A stretch of 64,000 nucleotides of DNA from an uncultured Lachnospiraceae bacterium (GTDB taxonomy: Bacteria; Bacillota; Clostridia; Lachnospirales; Lachnospiraceae). Position numbers and translations under genes: made by a program. Under the pieces are notes generated by a model that saw only the letters and a program-made list of their open reading frames with translations, was not told where the DNA came from and ran no database searches. The stretch lies in the NCBI GenBank assembly GCA_946558695.1, contig CAMNTQ010000011.1:1-64000 (forward strand). Reading direction: 5' to 3'. Positions 18,241 through 25,723 of this stretch are shown in pieces (position 1 is the first letter of the stretch; each line of letters opens with the position of its first letter).

Positions 18241-18756
18241 CTAATCCGTAACAATTTTGTTATCCCTCAAAGTATTGAGCACAAGTTCAAACGTATCTTC
18301 CAAACTTACGTCATCCTCGCAAATGGTAATATCCGCATACTTTTCAAAAAGAACTGTGCGCTCACGATACAACTCCTCAAGCGTCTGGTTCTCCTTGAGA
18401 ACTACTCCTCGTTTCTTTGCATTTCCAAGTCTTTTACTTATTGTTTCAAAAGAAGCTTTCAAATATACGATGATTCCGATCTCTTTGTAATGTTTCATCG
18501 CGTTTTCACAATATATAACACTTCCGCCCGGGGCAATCACAGAACGCTTTGCCTGAACTCCCGCGTTAATACGGTCTTCAATTTTCAAAAATTCTTCCAG
18601 TCCCTCCTGAGCAATAATCTCTCTCAGAAGCTTTTTTTCTTTTTCTTGGATCAGCAGATCTGTGTCTATAAAATTATAACCCAGATGCTTTGCCGCCACT
18701 ACGCCTATCGTGCTCTTCCCAGCAGCAGGCATACCGATAAATATGATATTGTTCAT
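18241..18756 (-). CDS. Shikimate-kinase-like P-loop kinase
   Basis: A 171-residue protein of the shikimate kinase/AAA-like P-loop group: GMPAAGKST at residues about 8-16, FIDTD, then APGGSVIY and a lid region KKRGVVL. Start is the ATG 6 nt after GGGGAG. Two features argue against ordinary AroK: the conserved substrate-binding Arg of the FRxxE motif is replaced (EEFLKIED), and the RPLL lid motif reads RGVVL. No aro genes are near. The substrate may therefore not be shikimate. Confidence 0.75.
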   Translation of the reverse strand: MNNIIFIGMPAAGKSTIGVVAAKHLGYNFIDTDLLIQEKEKKLLREIIAQEGLEEFLKIEDRINAGVQAKRSVIAPGGSVIYCENAMKHYKEIGIIVYLKASFETISKRLGNAKKRGVVLKENQTLEELYRERTVLFEKYADITICEDDVSLEDTFELVLNTLRDNKIVTD

Positions 18757-18831
18757 ATGCAACTCCCCTTATACATAATCAAAAGACATTTTACCATATC
18801 TTTTTCTATCCGTCTACTATAAATCTGCAAA

Positions 18832-18870
18832 GGGCCGCGCATACATGTTCGAATCCTTTTTGCGCAGCCC
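18832..18870 (-). terminator. GC-rich hairpin after the 118-residue gene
   Basis: Minus strand stem GGGCTGCGC / GCGCGGCCC (9 bp, one G-U) with a 21-nt loop, followed by TTTGC. It lies 30 nt past the stop at 18900. The U-run is short, so terminator strength is uncertain. Confidence 0.55.
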
Positions 18871-18899
18871 CGCTTTTAGAACCATTATCCATTCAAATA

Positions 18900-19256
18900 T
18901 TAATACAATTTTTTTCGGTATTGCCTGTGTTCGCAACGTCTCTGGCACAGTTCCTGAAATGCCATGACCTGTATCAGATCCATCAGCCATCCTCCTGGTT
19001 TTTCCTCCTCCTTTTGTGCCTTGTCATAAATTCTCCGGCACATCAACCGAAGCTGCAGCTTATCCGGGTATTCATCGAACATCATACTTCCGTCATATTC
19101 TAAGCGGTCACATTCCTCTTCTATAAATGGAAGCAGGCGTTTTGCCGTATCTGGATATGCACTCTTCATATAAGAGTAATCCCGGCGGAGCATCCTTTCG
19201 TCGTCACCGGGCAGCGGTATCTGATATACCATATAAAAAGGCAGTCTCTGATCCAT
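18900..19256 (-). CDS. Hypothetical protein
   Basis: 118 residues, starting at the ATG at 19254-19256, 9 nt behind AAGGAG. Soluble, charged, with many Tyr and Met; a central helical stretch (FIEEECDRLEYDGSMMFDEYPDK) and a basic C-terminus (RRCEHRQYRKKLY). I recognise no domain. It stands alone between hairpins, downstream of rpsR in the same direction. Confidence 0.7.
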   Translation of the reverse strand: MDQRLPFYMVYQIPLPGDDERMLRRDYSYMKSAYPDTAKRLLPFIEEECDRLEYDGSMMFDEYPDKLQLRLMCRRIYDKAQKEEEKPGGWLMDLIQVMAFQELCQRRCEHRQYRKKLY

Positions 19257-19370
19257 GTACATACACTCCTTGCGCTGGTATCTGTTTTATTATATGTAAA
19301 ATATCCGAAAACGTTAGAAACTGCCGTGAAATAAATTATCCAAACAGCACAGGATGGCTCGCGTACATAA

Positions 19371-19413
19371 AAAGAAGGAGTGCTTTCAAGCCGAAACAGC
19401 CTGAAAGACTCCC
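19371..19413 (-). terminator. Terminator of rpsF-ssb-rpsR
   Basis: Minus strand stem GGGAGT-CTTTCA-GGC with GGCTTGAAAG-ACTCC arms (one bulge, short loop), followed by TTCTTTTT. It lies 15 nt past the rpsR stop. Confidence 0.8.
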
Positions 19414-19427
19414 TTTTGAAACATTCT

Positions 19428-19694
19428 TTAATCCTGAACGTACGGCATCAAAGCGATGTGACGCGCTCTCTTGATCGCTACTGTAAGCGCTCTCTGATGC
19501 TTTGCACAGTTTCCTGTAATTCTTCTCGGAAGAATCTTACCTCTCTCAGAGATATATTTTCTTAACTTTGCTACATCCTTGTAATCAATCTCATTATTCT
19601 CTTTGCCGCAGAATACGCATACTTTTTTTCTTCTGCGTCCGCCGCCTCTTCTTCCCCTGCCGCCTTCCGGACGGTTTGCTTTATCGTAAGCCAT
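19428..19694 (-). CDS. rpsR: Small ribosomal subunit protein S18
   Basis: 88 residues with a Gly/Arg-rich N-terminus ([13 protein letters not shown]), the cysteine-bearing [15 protein letters not shown] segment, and the conserved [15 protein letters not shown]. The extra cysteines mark the zinc-binding type. It binds 16S rRNA as a heterodimer with S6. ATG follows AAGGAGGAGAACCAAC. It is the last gene of the rpsF-ssb-rpsR unit, separated from ssb by an unusual 273-nt gap full of repeats. Confidence 0.97.
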   Translation of the reverse strand: MAYDKANRPEGGRGRRGGGRRRKKVCVFCGKENNEIDYKDVAKLRKYISERGKILPRRITGNCAKHQRALTVAIKRARHIALMPYVQD

Positions 19695-19722
19695 GTTGGT
19701 TCTCCTCCTTACATCATATTAT

Positions 19723-19956
19723 GGATGTTCGATTCGCTCACGCTCCTCGAACAGCCTTCTCACTAACCTCGCCCTGCGCCTTTCGGCTTGCGCTCGCTCT
19801 TGGATGTTCGATTCGCTCACGCTCCTCGAACGACCTTCTCACTAACCTCGCCCTGCGCCTTCCGGCTTGCGCTCGCTCTTGGATGTTCGATTCGCTCACG
19901 CTCCTCGAACGACCTTCTCACTAACCTCGCCCTGCGCCTTCCGGCTTGCGCTCGCT
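19723..19956. repeat. Three tandem copies of a 79-bp repeat
   Basis: Copies start at 19723, 19802 and 19881, each opening with GGATGTTCGATTCGCTCACG and ending in GGCTTGCGCTCGCT. Copies 2 and 3 are almost identical; copy 1 differs at a few bases (CAGCC for CGACC, TTTCGG for TTCCGG). Each unit contains the palindromic arms GTTCGA-14 nt-TCGAAC and a second pair GCGC-10 nt-GCGC. The array lies inside the rpsF operon, between ssb and rpsR, ending 28 nt before the rpsR start. Confidence 0.93.
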
Positions 19957-19967
19957 AAGTGTTCAGG

Positions 19968-20423
19968 TCAGTTAAACGGTAATTCCTCATCAATCCCATC
20001 TGGGATATTCATGAAGCCGTCACCTGCATCGGATACCGGTGCTGGTGCCGGTGTGGGCGCTGACTGGCGGAATCCTCCTGCATTCGCATCGCTTGCCGCT
20101 TTGCTCTCTGCGAACTCCTGATCTTCAACTACAACATCCGTCGTGTATACCTTCTGCCCATCCTTGTTCGTGTAGCTTCCTGTCTGAATACGTCCGGTCA
20201 CAACAACCTTCAGGCCCTGGCGAAAATATCTCTCTGCGAACTCAGCGCTTCTTCCAAAGGCAACGCAGCCGATAAAATCAGCCGTCTGCTCTCCGTCATT
20301 ATTGCGTCTGAATCTGCGGTCAACCGCCAGCGTATATCTCGCGATTGCCATAGAATTCTCGCTCTGTGAATACCTCACTTCCGGATCTCTCGTTAAGCGT
20401 CCCATCAAAATTACTTTATTCAT
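19968..20423 (-). CDS. ssb: Single-stranded DNA-binding protein
   Basis: 151 residues: N-terminal OB-fold (about 1-108, with MNKVILMGRLTRDPEVR and RRFRRNNDGEQTADFIGCVAFG), a Pro/Ala-rich linker (PTPAPAPVSDAGDG), and the acidic C-terminal tip DGIDEELPFN that recruits repair and replication partners. It lies in the classic place between rpsF and rpsR. Confidence 0.96.
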   Translation of the reverse strand: MNKVILMGRLTRDPEVRYSQSENSMAIARYTLAVDRRFRRNNDGEQTADFIGCVAFGRSAEFAERYFRQGLKVVVTGRIQTGSYTNKDGQKVYTTDVVVEDQEFAESKAASDANAGGFRQSAPTPAPAPVSDAGDGFMNIPDGIDEELPFN

Positions 20424-20443
20424 ATTCTACCTCTACTTCCTGC

Positions 20444-20731
20444 CTATGCTTCCTGTCTAACGCATAAATATCTGATCACGTTGTCCATGATGCGAATTCT
20501 CTGCTCGATTTCGCCTGGAGCTTCAGCATCAGACTCGAAGTGGATGAAATAATAATATCCTTCTTTCATCTTCTGAATCTCGTAAGCTAATCTCTTCTTA
20601 CCCCATTCATCAATGTCTGAGATCTGGCCACCGAAACGCTCTACTAAAGCTTTTACTTTTTCGATTACCTGTGCTCTCTCATCATCTTCGATTTTTGCAC
20701 TGACAACAACAGCTAATTCATATTTGTTCAT
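20444..20731 (-). CDS. rpsF: Small ribosomal subunit protein S6
   Basis: 95 residues with the ferredoxin-like S6 fold: MNKYELAVVVSAK, DIDEWGKKRLAYEIQKMKEGYY, and IRIMDNVIRYLCVR. Partner of S18 on the 30S platform. First gene of rpsF-ssb-rpsR; it has a structured leader that may bind S6:S18. Confidence 0.97.
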   Translation of the reverse strand: MNKYELAVVVSAKIEDDERAQVIEKVKALVERFGGQISDIDEWGKKRLAYEIQKMKEGYYYFIHFESDAEAPGEIEQRIRIMDNVIRYLCVRQEA

Positions 20732-20761
20732 GTCGTCTCTGCACCTCCTTCTGGTCTTTTG

Positions 20762-20821
20762 GCTCCCGCTTACATCTGCGGGAGCAAGGATATCCGTACC
20801 GCACTCGGAATTACATGCGGT
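20762..20821 (-). promoter_or_regulatory. rpsF leader: two hairpins, candidate S6:S18 autoregulatory site
   Basis: In RNA order: ACCGCA-12 nt-TGCGGT (20798-20821), whose internal strand carries TTCCGAG, then GCTCCCGC-8 nt-GCGGGAGC (20762-20785), then the AAGGAGG site. rpsF leaders in many bacteria carry an S6:S18-binding motif with a CCG element in a bulge; the first hairpin could be that motif. The match was made by eye only. Confidence 0.5.
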
Positions 20822-20848
20822 ATGAATCTCAATGTATCACAGTTAGAT

Positions 20849-20877
20849 ATGTTAACATACTCTAATGTCCGTTTCAA
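20849..20877 (-). promoter_or_regulatory. Promoter of rpsF operon
   Basis: Minus strand TTGAAA (20872-20877), 17-nt spacer, TAACAT (20849-20854). The -35 overlaps the last codons of the DUF951 gene. Confidence 0.55.
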
Positions 20878-21074
20878 GCCTTTTTACGCAAATCTCTTGT
20901 ATTTTTTTCTACTAGTCTGCGGGCAATCATAATCTGATGCCCGCACCCCAGACACTTCAGCCGAAAATCCGCGCCTACGCGCAGAATCTCCCACTCCTTA
21001 CTTCCGCATGGGTGCTGCTTTTTCAGAGTTACGATATCCCCAACTTCATATGTATATGTCCGCAACCTTTTCAC
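20874..21074 (-). CDS. DUF951 family protein
   Basis: 66 residues as drawn from a GTG start. A TTG at 21063-21065 is an alternative, being 6 nt behind GAGGTG and closer to family length. The DUF951 pattern is clear: YEVGDIVTLKKQHPCGSKEW, then CLGCGHQIMIARR. The cysteines and the basic, beta-rich sequence suggest a small zinc- or RNA-binding protein, but the function is not established. It lies 8 nt past the sortase gene and just before the rpsF promoter. Confidence 0.85.
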   Translation of the reverse strand: MKRLRTYTYEVGDIVTLKKQHPCGSKEWEILRVGADFRLKCLGCGHQIMIARRLVEKNTRDLRKKA

Positions 21075-21082
21075 CTCTTCAT

Positions 21083-21934
21083 CTATTTTTCTTTCTTCTT
21101 TTCTTCGCTTTTCTTTTCTTTCTTCTCTTCCTTTTTCTTCTCTTCTCCTGTATCTTCCTCTATTTCTATATTTTCCTCTTTCTCTTTTACTCCGTGCACT
21201 ACAAATCGATGATTATCACTGGATTTCGTGCAGGTGGACAGGGTAACGACCTTATCCGCAGTCCTTACCTTTACTCCCGTTTCATAGAGGGAATCCTTTT
21301 TCGTCCGGTCTATAAATTCCTGATATGCCTTTCCATCCGCAAAATCCGTCTCATATACCTCCGACATATCAAGCACTTCACCTACTGAGTAAACTCTATA
21401 AGTAATCACACGGCCGTTCGGCGTATAGATATAAAAATTCTGATTTTTTTTCCAGAACGATTTCTCTTCATAATCCTGAAGATGCCGGAACATAGAGCCG
21501 TCCTTCATACGGTGTCCGTATATAATAGAATGCTTATCCTTAAAATTACTACTGTTATCTACATTCAAAAAGATTGCTCCAAGACCGTTTTCATTTTTTG
21601 AAAATGTCTTATGAAGATATTCCTGATTATCCTTTCCCTGCACGATCGGATAATTGATAACAGACGGTTCCGGATCAAACCGAATCCACCCGATAACGTC
21701 TGGATTTTTTTCGGCAAGCTTCTCAAAATCTACAATAAATTTCTCTTCTCCGTCTTTTTTATCTTTCTTCCTTTTTGTCGCGCTGTCCTGAAGCTCCTTA
21801 TAATCCTTTCTTCCGTCCTGATATCCTTTTCCTATACGAAATAACTGGAATGCCGCCACGATAAATACAACAAGCGACACAGCTAAAACGATATTAGAGG
21901 CCAGATGACTTTTTTGTTTTTTTTTCTTACCCAA
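21083..21934 (-). CDS. srtB: Class B sortase
   Basis: Membrane-anchored transpeptidase attaching secreted proteins to peptidoglycan. 283 residues from a TTG start 9 nt behind GGAG. One N-terminal membrane segment (about 12-32), then the SrtB domain with YGHRM (catalytic His), TLSTCT (Cys235) and NHRFVVHG (Arg). The last 30 residues are almost only Glu and Lys, an unusual charged tail. No NPQTN-type substrate gene is seen nearby. It lies 18 nt after the cysteine desulfidase gene. Confidence 0.93.
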   Translation of the reverse strand: MGKKKKQKSHLASNIVLAVSLVVFIVAAFQLFRIGKGYQDGRKDYKELQDSATKRKKDKKDGEEKFIVDFEKLAEKNPDVIGWIRFDPEPSVINYPIVQGKDNQEYLHKTFSKNENGLGAIFLNVDNSSNFKDKHSIIYGHRMKDGSMFRHLQDYEEKSFWKKNQNFYIYTPNGRVITYRVYSVGEVLDMSEVYETDFADGKAYQEFIDRTKKDSLYETGVKVRTADKVVTLSTCTKSSDNHRFVVHGVKEKEENIEIEEDTGEEKKKEEKKEKKSEEKKKEK

Positions 21935-21952
21935 TATGATTCACTCCATTTC

Positions 21953-23233
21953 TCATTTCTGTTCCATGATGTTTACGATTGTTTCTTCTGTCCGAACCAT
22001 TCCCGGAGAAGCGATCATTCCCATATATCTCATTGTATCTTCGGGAGTTCTTCCGTTAATTCCATGTATCTTTCCAATACTTATATTCTGTATTGCCAGA
22101 TCTGCCGCCCGGAATGCAGCGTCCACAGCCACAATGCCTTTCATCGTGCAGCCATGATTACCTCCGTCGCAGATCATCCCTGTCAGGCCGCTCGCCATAT
22201 TGCGGATTACCATTCCAATCTGCGGTTCTTCTGCTCCGTTCAGAAATGCAAGGCCGCATGCCATGCCGCAGCCCGCCGCAATACCGCAGCCGCAAAATGC
22301 CGAAAGCTTTCCGGAATATTCTTTGATATACATCGTAATCAAGAAGCTCAATGCCGTTGCACGAAGAAGAAGTACATCGCCCACTTCCCCGTAATTCACC
22401 TGAAAATAAGCAAACAACGGCATTGTCGCTATAATTCCGTGAGCGCCGCTTCCTGTAATACTCATCGCCGGACGGCTTAACCCGAGTACTCTTGCTTCAA
22501 TGGCGCCGTTACACAAAAGCTGCGCTGTACGCAACGCGTCATCTGAAATAATCTGCCCCTTGTTTTCTTTTAACAATTGCTTTGTGATCACTGCCTGTTC
22601 CGAATGAATTCCCTCTTCCAAAAGCTCCATATTCATCGAAAAAGCTTCTCTTATGAAACTGATCTCCCTCTCCGGGACATGCGCCGCATACTCAAAAATA
22701 TCATGAAGCGTATACTGATGAATCTCTGGGCTCTCCTCTGATCTTGTCTCTTTCTCACAGGGAGATTTCTCAGAATAAATGCTTTCTCCGTTCTTTTCAA
22801 TCTGAACAATCCTTGTATGGCTTTCGCGTATCCGGACAGTGACGCAATCCTTCTCTGTCACAACAGTGGCGTCAATGGTAATCTGCGATCCCACATGATC
22901 CATCGCCACTTCGACTCTGCCGTCTTCGACCAGCGCAGCCGCTTTTTCATTATCCTTCTGCGTAATGTATGCCAGCGACTCAAGGCCAAGCTCGGCTTTT
23001 GCGGCCACAGCTCCAAGAGCCGCCGCATATAGATTTCCAAATTTATCAGAATTAGGAATCCCGCATGTAAAGGCATTCTTATACATCCCCGAATTAAGCG
23101 CAACCTTTACTTTTAAGATTTCCCCTTCTGTACGCTCCCTTGCTGTTGCCACTGCGAATGCGATCGCTCCCGGCTCCGTTACTCCAAGAGCAGGCTTCAT
23201 ATCATTTTTTATCAACTCTGTCAATCTACCCAT
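21953..23233 (-). CDS. cyuA: L-cysteine desulfidase family protein (CyuA/YhaM-like)
   Basis: Iron-sulfur lyase family that degrades L-cysteine to pyruvate, ammonia and sulfide, related to the serine dehydratase alpha fold. 426 residues from the ATG at 23231-23233 behind GGAGGGAGTAT; the frame extends further upstream without support. Family marks: LGVTEPGAIAFAVA near the start and clustered cysteines CGCGIAAGCGMACG and CDGGNHGCTMK, likely cluster ligands. L-serine or other substrates cannot be excluded. It heads the group cyuA-srtB-DUF951. Confidence 0.88.
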   Translation of the reverse strand: MGRLTELIKNDMKPALGVTEPGAIAFAVATARERTEGEILKVKVALNSGMYKNAFTCGIPNSDKFGNLYAAALGAVAAKAELGLESLAYITQKDNEKAAALVEDGRVEVAMDHVGSQITIDATVVTEKDCVTVRIRESHTRIVQIEKNGESIYSEKSPCEKETRSEESPEIHQYTLHDIFEYAAHVPEREISFIREAFSMNMELLEEGIHSEQAVITKQLLKENKGQIISDDALRTAQLLCNGAIEARVLGLSRPAMSITGSGAHGIIATMPLFAYFQVNYGEVGDVLLLRATALSFLITMYIKEYSGKLSAFCGCGIAAGCGMACGLAFLNGAEEPQIGMVIRNMASGLTGMICDGGNHGCTMKGIVAVDAAFRAADLAIQNISIGKIHGINGRTPEDTMRYMGMIASPGMVRTEETIVNIMEQK

Positions 23234-23358
23234 ATACTCCCTCCAGCTGCGCTGCCTTTCTGTCACATGCAGCGATTGTATCCCTACATATATTATCACG
23301 TATTCCAACCCATAAGCAACCGCCACAATTAATTTATATTTTTTTAATAACAGATTTA

Positions 23359-23386
23359 TTGACTTTCTTTATCTTCAGCGTATGAT
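23359..23386 (+). promoter_or_regulatory. Promoter of the zinc-ribbon/DUF5685/J-protein locus
   Basis: TTGACT (23359-23364), 16-nt spacer, TATGAT (23381-23386) on the plus strand, 60 nt before the TTG start at 23447. Confidence 0.65.
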
Positions 23387-23446
23387 ATTAGATATTATAG
23401 CATTGGAAACAAAATACATTTTTACCAAATTCGGGAGGCGCATATT

Positions 23447-23842
23447 TTGAGAGAAAAGTTTATTCGTTTTATGTACGGCAGGTATGGAATTGATTCCCTC
23501 GGCAAATTCACGATTGCAGCGGGACTTATTACAATCGTTCTATCCTCCTTTGTACACTGGCGTTTTTTGCCGCTTGTTTCATGGCTCTGCATTATCACTG
23601 CCTATTACCGTATGTTCTCGAAGAACATCTATAAGCGTTCTTCTGAAAACCAATGGTATCTGAATAAAACCTATAAACTCCGTGTATTTGCAAGCAGACA
23701 GAAGAATCTCTTTGCCCAGAGAAAGACTCATCATATTTATACCTGTCCTTCCTGCAGGCAGAAGATACGGATACCGCGCGGCAAAGGCAAGATTGAGATC
23801 CGATGTCCGAAATGCAGCACTACGTTTATTAAGCGAAGCTAG
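23447..23842 (+). CDS. Small membrane protein with C-terminal zinc ribbon
   Basis: 131 residues from a TTG start behind GGGAGG. Two membrane segments at about 18-35 and 40-56, a basic stretch, then a rubredoxin-like zinc ribbon CPSCRQKIRIPRGKG ... CPKCSTTF. The zinc-ribbon end resembles the MJ0042/zinc_ribbon type found in many small proteins. First of three plus-strand genes; stop is 10 nt before the DUF5685 gene. The function is unknown. Confidence 0.85.
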   Translation: MREKFIRFMYGRYGIDSLGKFTIAAGLITIVLSSFVHWRFLPLVSWLCIITAYYRMFSKNIYKRSSENQWYLNKTYKLRVFASRQKNLFAQRKTHHIYTCPSCRQKIRIPRGKGKIEIRCPKCSTTFIKRS

Positions 23843-23852
23843 GGGGAATGCC

Positions 23853-24698
23853 ATGTTCGGATATATTGCAATCAACAAAGCCGAGATGAAATTCAAAGAC
23901 TATGACATCTATCATTCTTACTACTGCGGTCTTTGTAAAGTTTTAAAAAGGAATTACGGTATGCGGGGCCAGATGACCCTGTCTTTCGACATGACTTTTC
24001 TTATTATTCTTCTTACCGGACTCTACGAGCCTGAGACAAAGACAGAGACCATACGCTGCGCCGCTCATCCTCTTGAAAAACATGCTGCCCGCACGAATGA
24101 GTTGACAGATTACGCCGCAGCAGTTAATCTGATATTATCCTATTACAAATGCAAAGACGATTGGGACGATGAACGCAAGAAAAAAAGCTATGCTGCCGCA
24201 AAGCTCCTTGCTCCAAAGATGAACGTTATGAAAGAACGCTATCCCGAAAAAATCTCCGCTGTTTCCTCCGGTCTTAAAAAGCTTTCCATGCTCGAAAAGC
24301 ATGATGAGCAAAATGCAGACATTATGGCAGGAATCTTTGGCGAGATTATGGCAGAGCTTTTTGTCTTCCGCCATGATGAGTGGGAAGCAGCTCTCCGGAA
24401 GATCGGTTTCTTTTTAGGGAAATTCATCTATCTGATGGATGCCTATGAAGATGTGGAAAAAGATATAAAGACAGGAAATTACAATCCCCTGAAACAGATT
24501 TTGCCGAATAATCCGGATTTTGCCGATTACTGCCGCGAACTTCTGACTATGATGATGGCAGAATGCTCCCGGGAATTTGAACGGCTTCCAATCCTGCTGT
24601 ATGCGGATATTCTGCGCAATATCCTCTATTCCGGCGTGTGGTGCAGATATACCATGGTTACGGAAAAACGCGCGCAGGAAAAGGAAAAACAGTTGTAA
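23853..24698 (+). CDS. DUF5685 family protein
   Basis: 281 residues from the ATG behind AGGGGG; the frame is open further upstream over the previous gene but is unsupported there. Mostly helical, soluble, with a conserved N-terminal [17 protein letters not shown] and a CxxC ([14 protein letters not shown]), plus single Cys residues further on ([14 protein letters not shown]). It contains an acidic motif [12 protein letters not shown] that recalls metal- or diphosphate-binding helices of prenyl-transferring folds, which is only a visual likeness. Between a zinc-ribbon protein and a J-protein, it may be the client or scaffold of a small assembly system. Confidence 0.82.
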   Translation: MFGYIAINKAEMKFKDYDIYHSYYCGLCKVLKRNYGMRGQMTLSFDMTFLIILLTGLYEPETKTETIRCAAHPLEKHAARTNELTDYAAAVNLILSYYKCKDDWDDERKKKSYAAAKLLAPKMNVMKERYPEKISAVSSGLKKLSMLEKHDEQNADIMAGIFGEIMAELFVFRHDEWEAALRKIGFFLGKFIYLMDAYEDVEKDIKTGNYNPLKQILPNNPDFADYCRELLTMMMAECSREFERLPILLYADILRNILYSGVWCRYTMVTEKRAQEKEKQL

Positions 24699-24732
24699 TC
24701 ATATAGATTCTAATCAGGAGAACAAAATTATC

Positions 24733-25434
24733 ATGACAGATCCATACAGCGTCCTCGGCGTTCCAAAAGATGCCTCCGACGACGATATTAAAAAAGCATA
24801 CCGGAACCTAAGCCGCAAATACCATCCCGACGCGAATATTAACAATCCGCACAAGGATTTGGCGGAAGCAAAATTCAAAGAAGTACAACAGGCATATAAT
24901 CAGATCATGCAAGAGCGTGAATATGGTTCTTCCGGCAATTATTCCGCTGACGATTACGGCCCGTTCGGCGGTTTCGGACCGTTCGGCGGTTTTCATGCCG
25001 AATACCGCCAGGCGGATCCCGACTCTTCAGACAACAGTGAAGACAGTCTTCATCTGCGCGCAGCCGCTAATTATATTAACAGCGGCTATTACAGAGAAGC
25101 ACTGAATCTTTTGAATACTATCGTATCCAGAAATGCCCAGTGGTATTATTACAGCGCACTTGCCAATTCCGGCGCCGGCAATATCGCAACCGCACTTGAA
25201 CATGCGAGAGAGGCGGCAAACCGTGAACCAGATAATTTCCAATATCAGATACTTGTGAACCGTCTCGAGGGCGGCAGTACATGGTACAGACGGCAGCAAG
25301 GACCATATCAGACTACATTTTCCACTGGAAATAACTGGTGCCTGAAATTGTGTATCGCCAATCTTATGTGCAATCTCTGCTGTAACGGAATGTGCTGCGG
25401 CAGCGGCGGCGGAATGCCTGGCGGATATATATAG
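24733..25434 (+). CDS. J-domain (DnaJ-like) protein with Cys-rich tail
   Basis: 233 residues. J domain at 1-70 with the HPD motif ([10 protein letters not shown]), a Gly/Phe stretch ([12 protein letters not shown]), a TPR-like helical region at about 105-175 ([32 protein letters not shown]), and a hydrophobic cysteine-rich end with eight Cys in about 25 residues, closing GGGMPGGYI. It lacks the DnaJ zinc-finger and client domains, so it is a specialised co-chaperone that would recruit DnaK to a particular task. Third gene of the plus-strand locus. Confidence 0.9.
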   Translation: MTDPYSVLGVPKDASDDDIKKAYRNLSRKYHPDANINNPHKDLAEAKFKEVQQAYNQIMQEREYGSSGNYSADDYGPFGGFGPFGGFHAEYRQADPDSSDNSEDSLHLRAAANYINSGYYREALNLLNTIVSRNAQWYYYSALANSGAGNIATALEHAREAANREPDNFQYQILVNRLEGGSTWYRRQQGPYQTTFSTGNNWCLKLCIANLMCNLCCNGMCCGSGGGMPGGYI

Positions 25435-25456
25435 GTCATTTTTTATAATTTTATTC

Positions 25457-25485
25457 TTGACTATCACTCGAGTATTTGTTATAAT
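25457..25485 (+). promoter_or_regulatory. Promoter of tRNA-Cys
   Basis: TTGACT (25457-25462), exactly 17 nt, TATAAT (25480-25485), 18 nt before the tRNA 5' end. Confidence 0.85.
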
Positions 25486-25503
25486 CAATTGTGCTTGAGA
25501 AAT

Positions 25504-25574
25504 GGCGCCATAGCCAAGTGGTAAGGCAGAGGTCTGCAACACCTTCATCACCAGTTCAAATCTGGTTGGCGCCT
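25504..25574 (+). tRNA. tRNA-Cys (GCA)
   Basis: 71 nt cloverleaf: acceptor stem GGCGCCA / TGGCGCC with discriminator T, D-arm with GTGGTAAGGC, anticodon stem-loop AGGT-CTGCAAC-ACCT giving anticodon GCA, and T-arm CCAG-TTCAAAT-CTGG. No CCA is encoded. The T discriminator is the identity base for cysteine. Confidence 0.97.
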
Positions 25575-25580
25575 CTTAAA

Positions 25581-25613
25581 AATCCCGGAACGGATTGTTT
25601 CGGGATTTTTTAT
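25581..25613 (+). terminator. Terminator after tRNA-Cys
   Basis: Stem AATCCCGGAA / TTTCGGGATT followed by a T-run (TTTTTTATT), starting 7 nt after the tRNA. Confidence 0.85.
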
Positions 25614-25723
25614 TGCCCATTCTTGCGAGTAATGCGCCGCGTAAATTTCGGTGAATAATGTGTCTGATATCGCAGTACGAGGCTCTGCTTTCTTGAAGCT
25701 ATTCTCTCTGACTGTCCTACGGA

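Noticed and set aside
19723..19956. CRISPR array
   Set aside because: The units are contiguous 79-bp copies without unique spacers and without nearby cas genes.
23682..23852. Extended start of the DUF5685 protein
   Set aside because: It overlaps the zinc-ribbon gene in another frame; the ATG at 23853 is behind AGGGGG and begins the conserved sequence.
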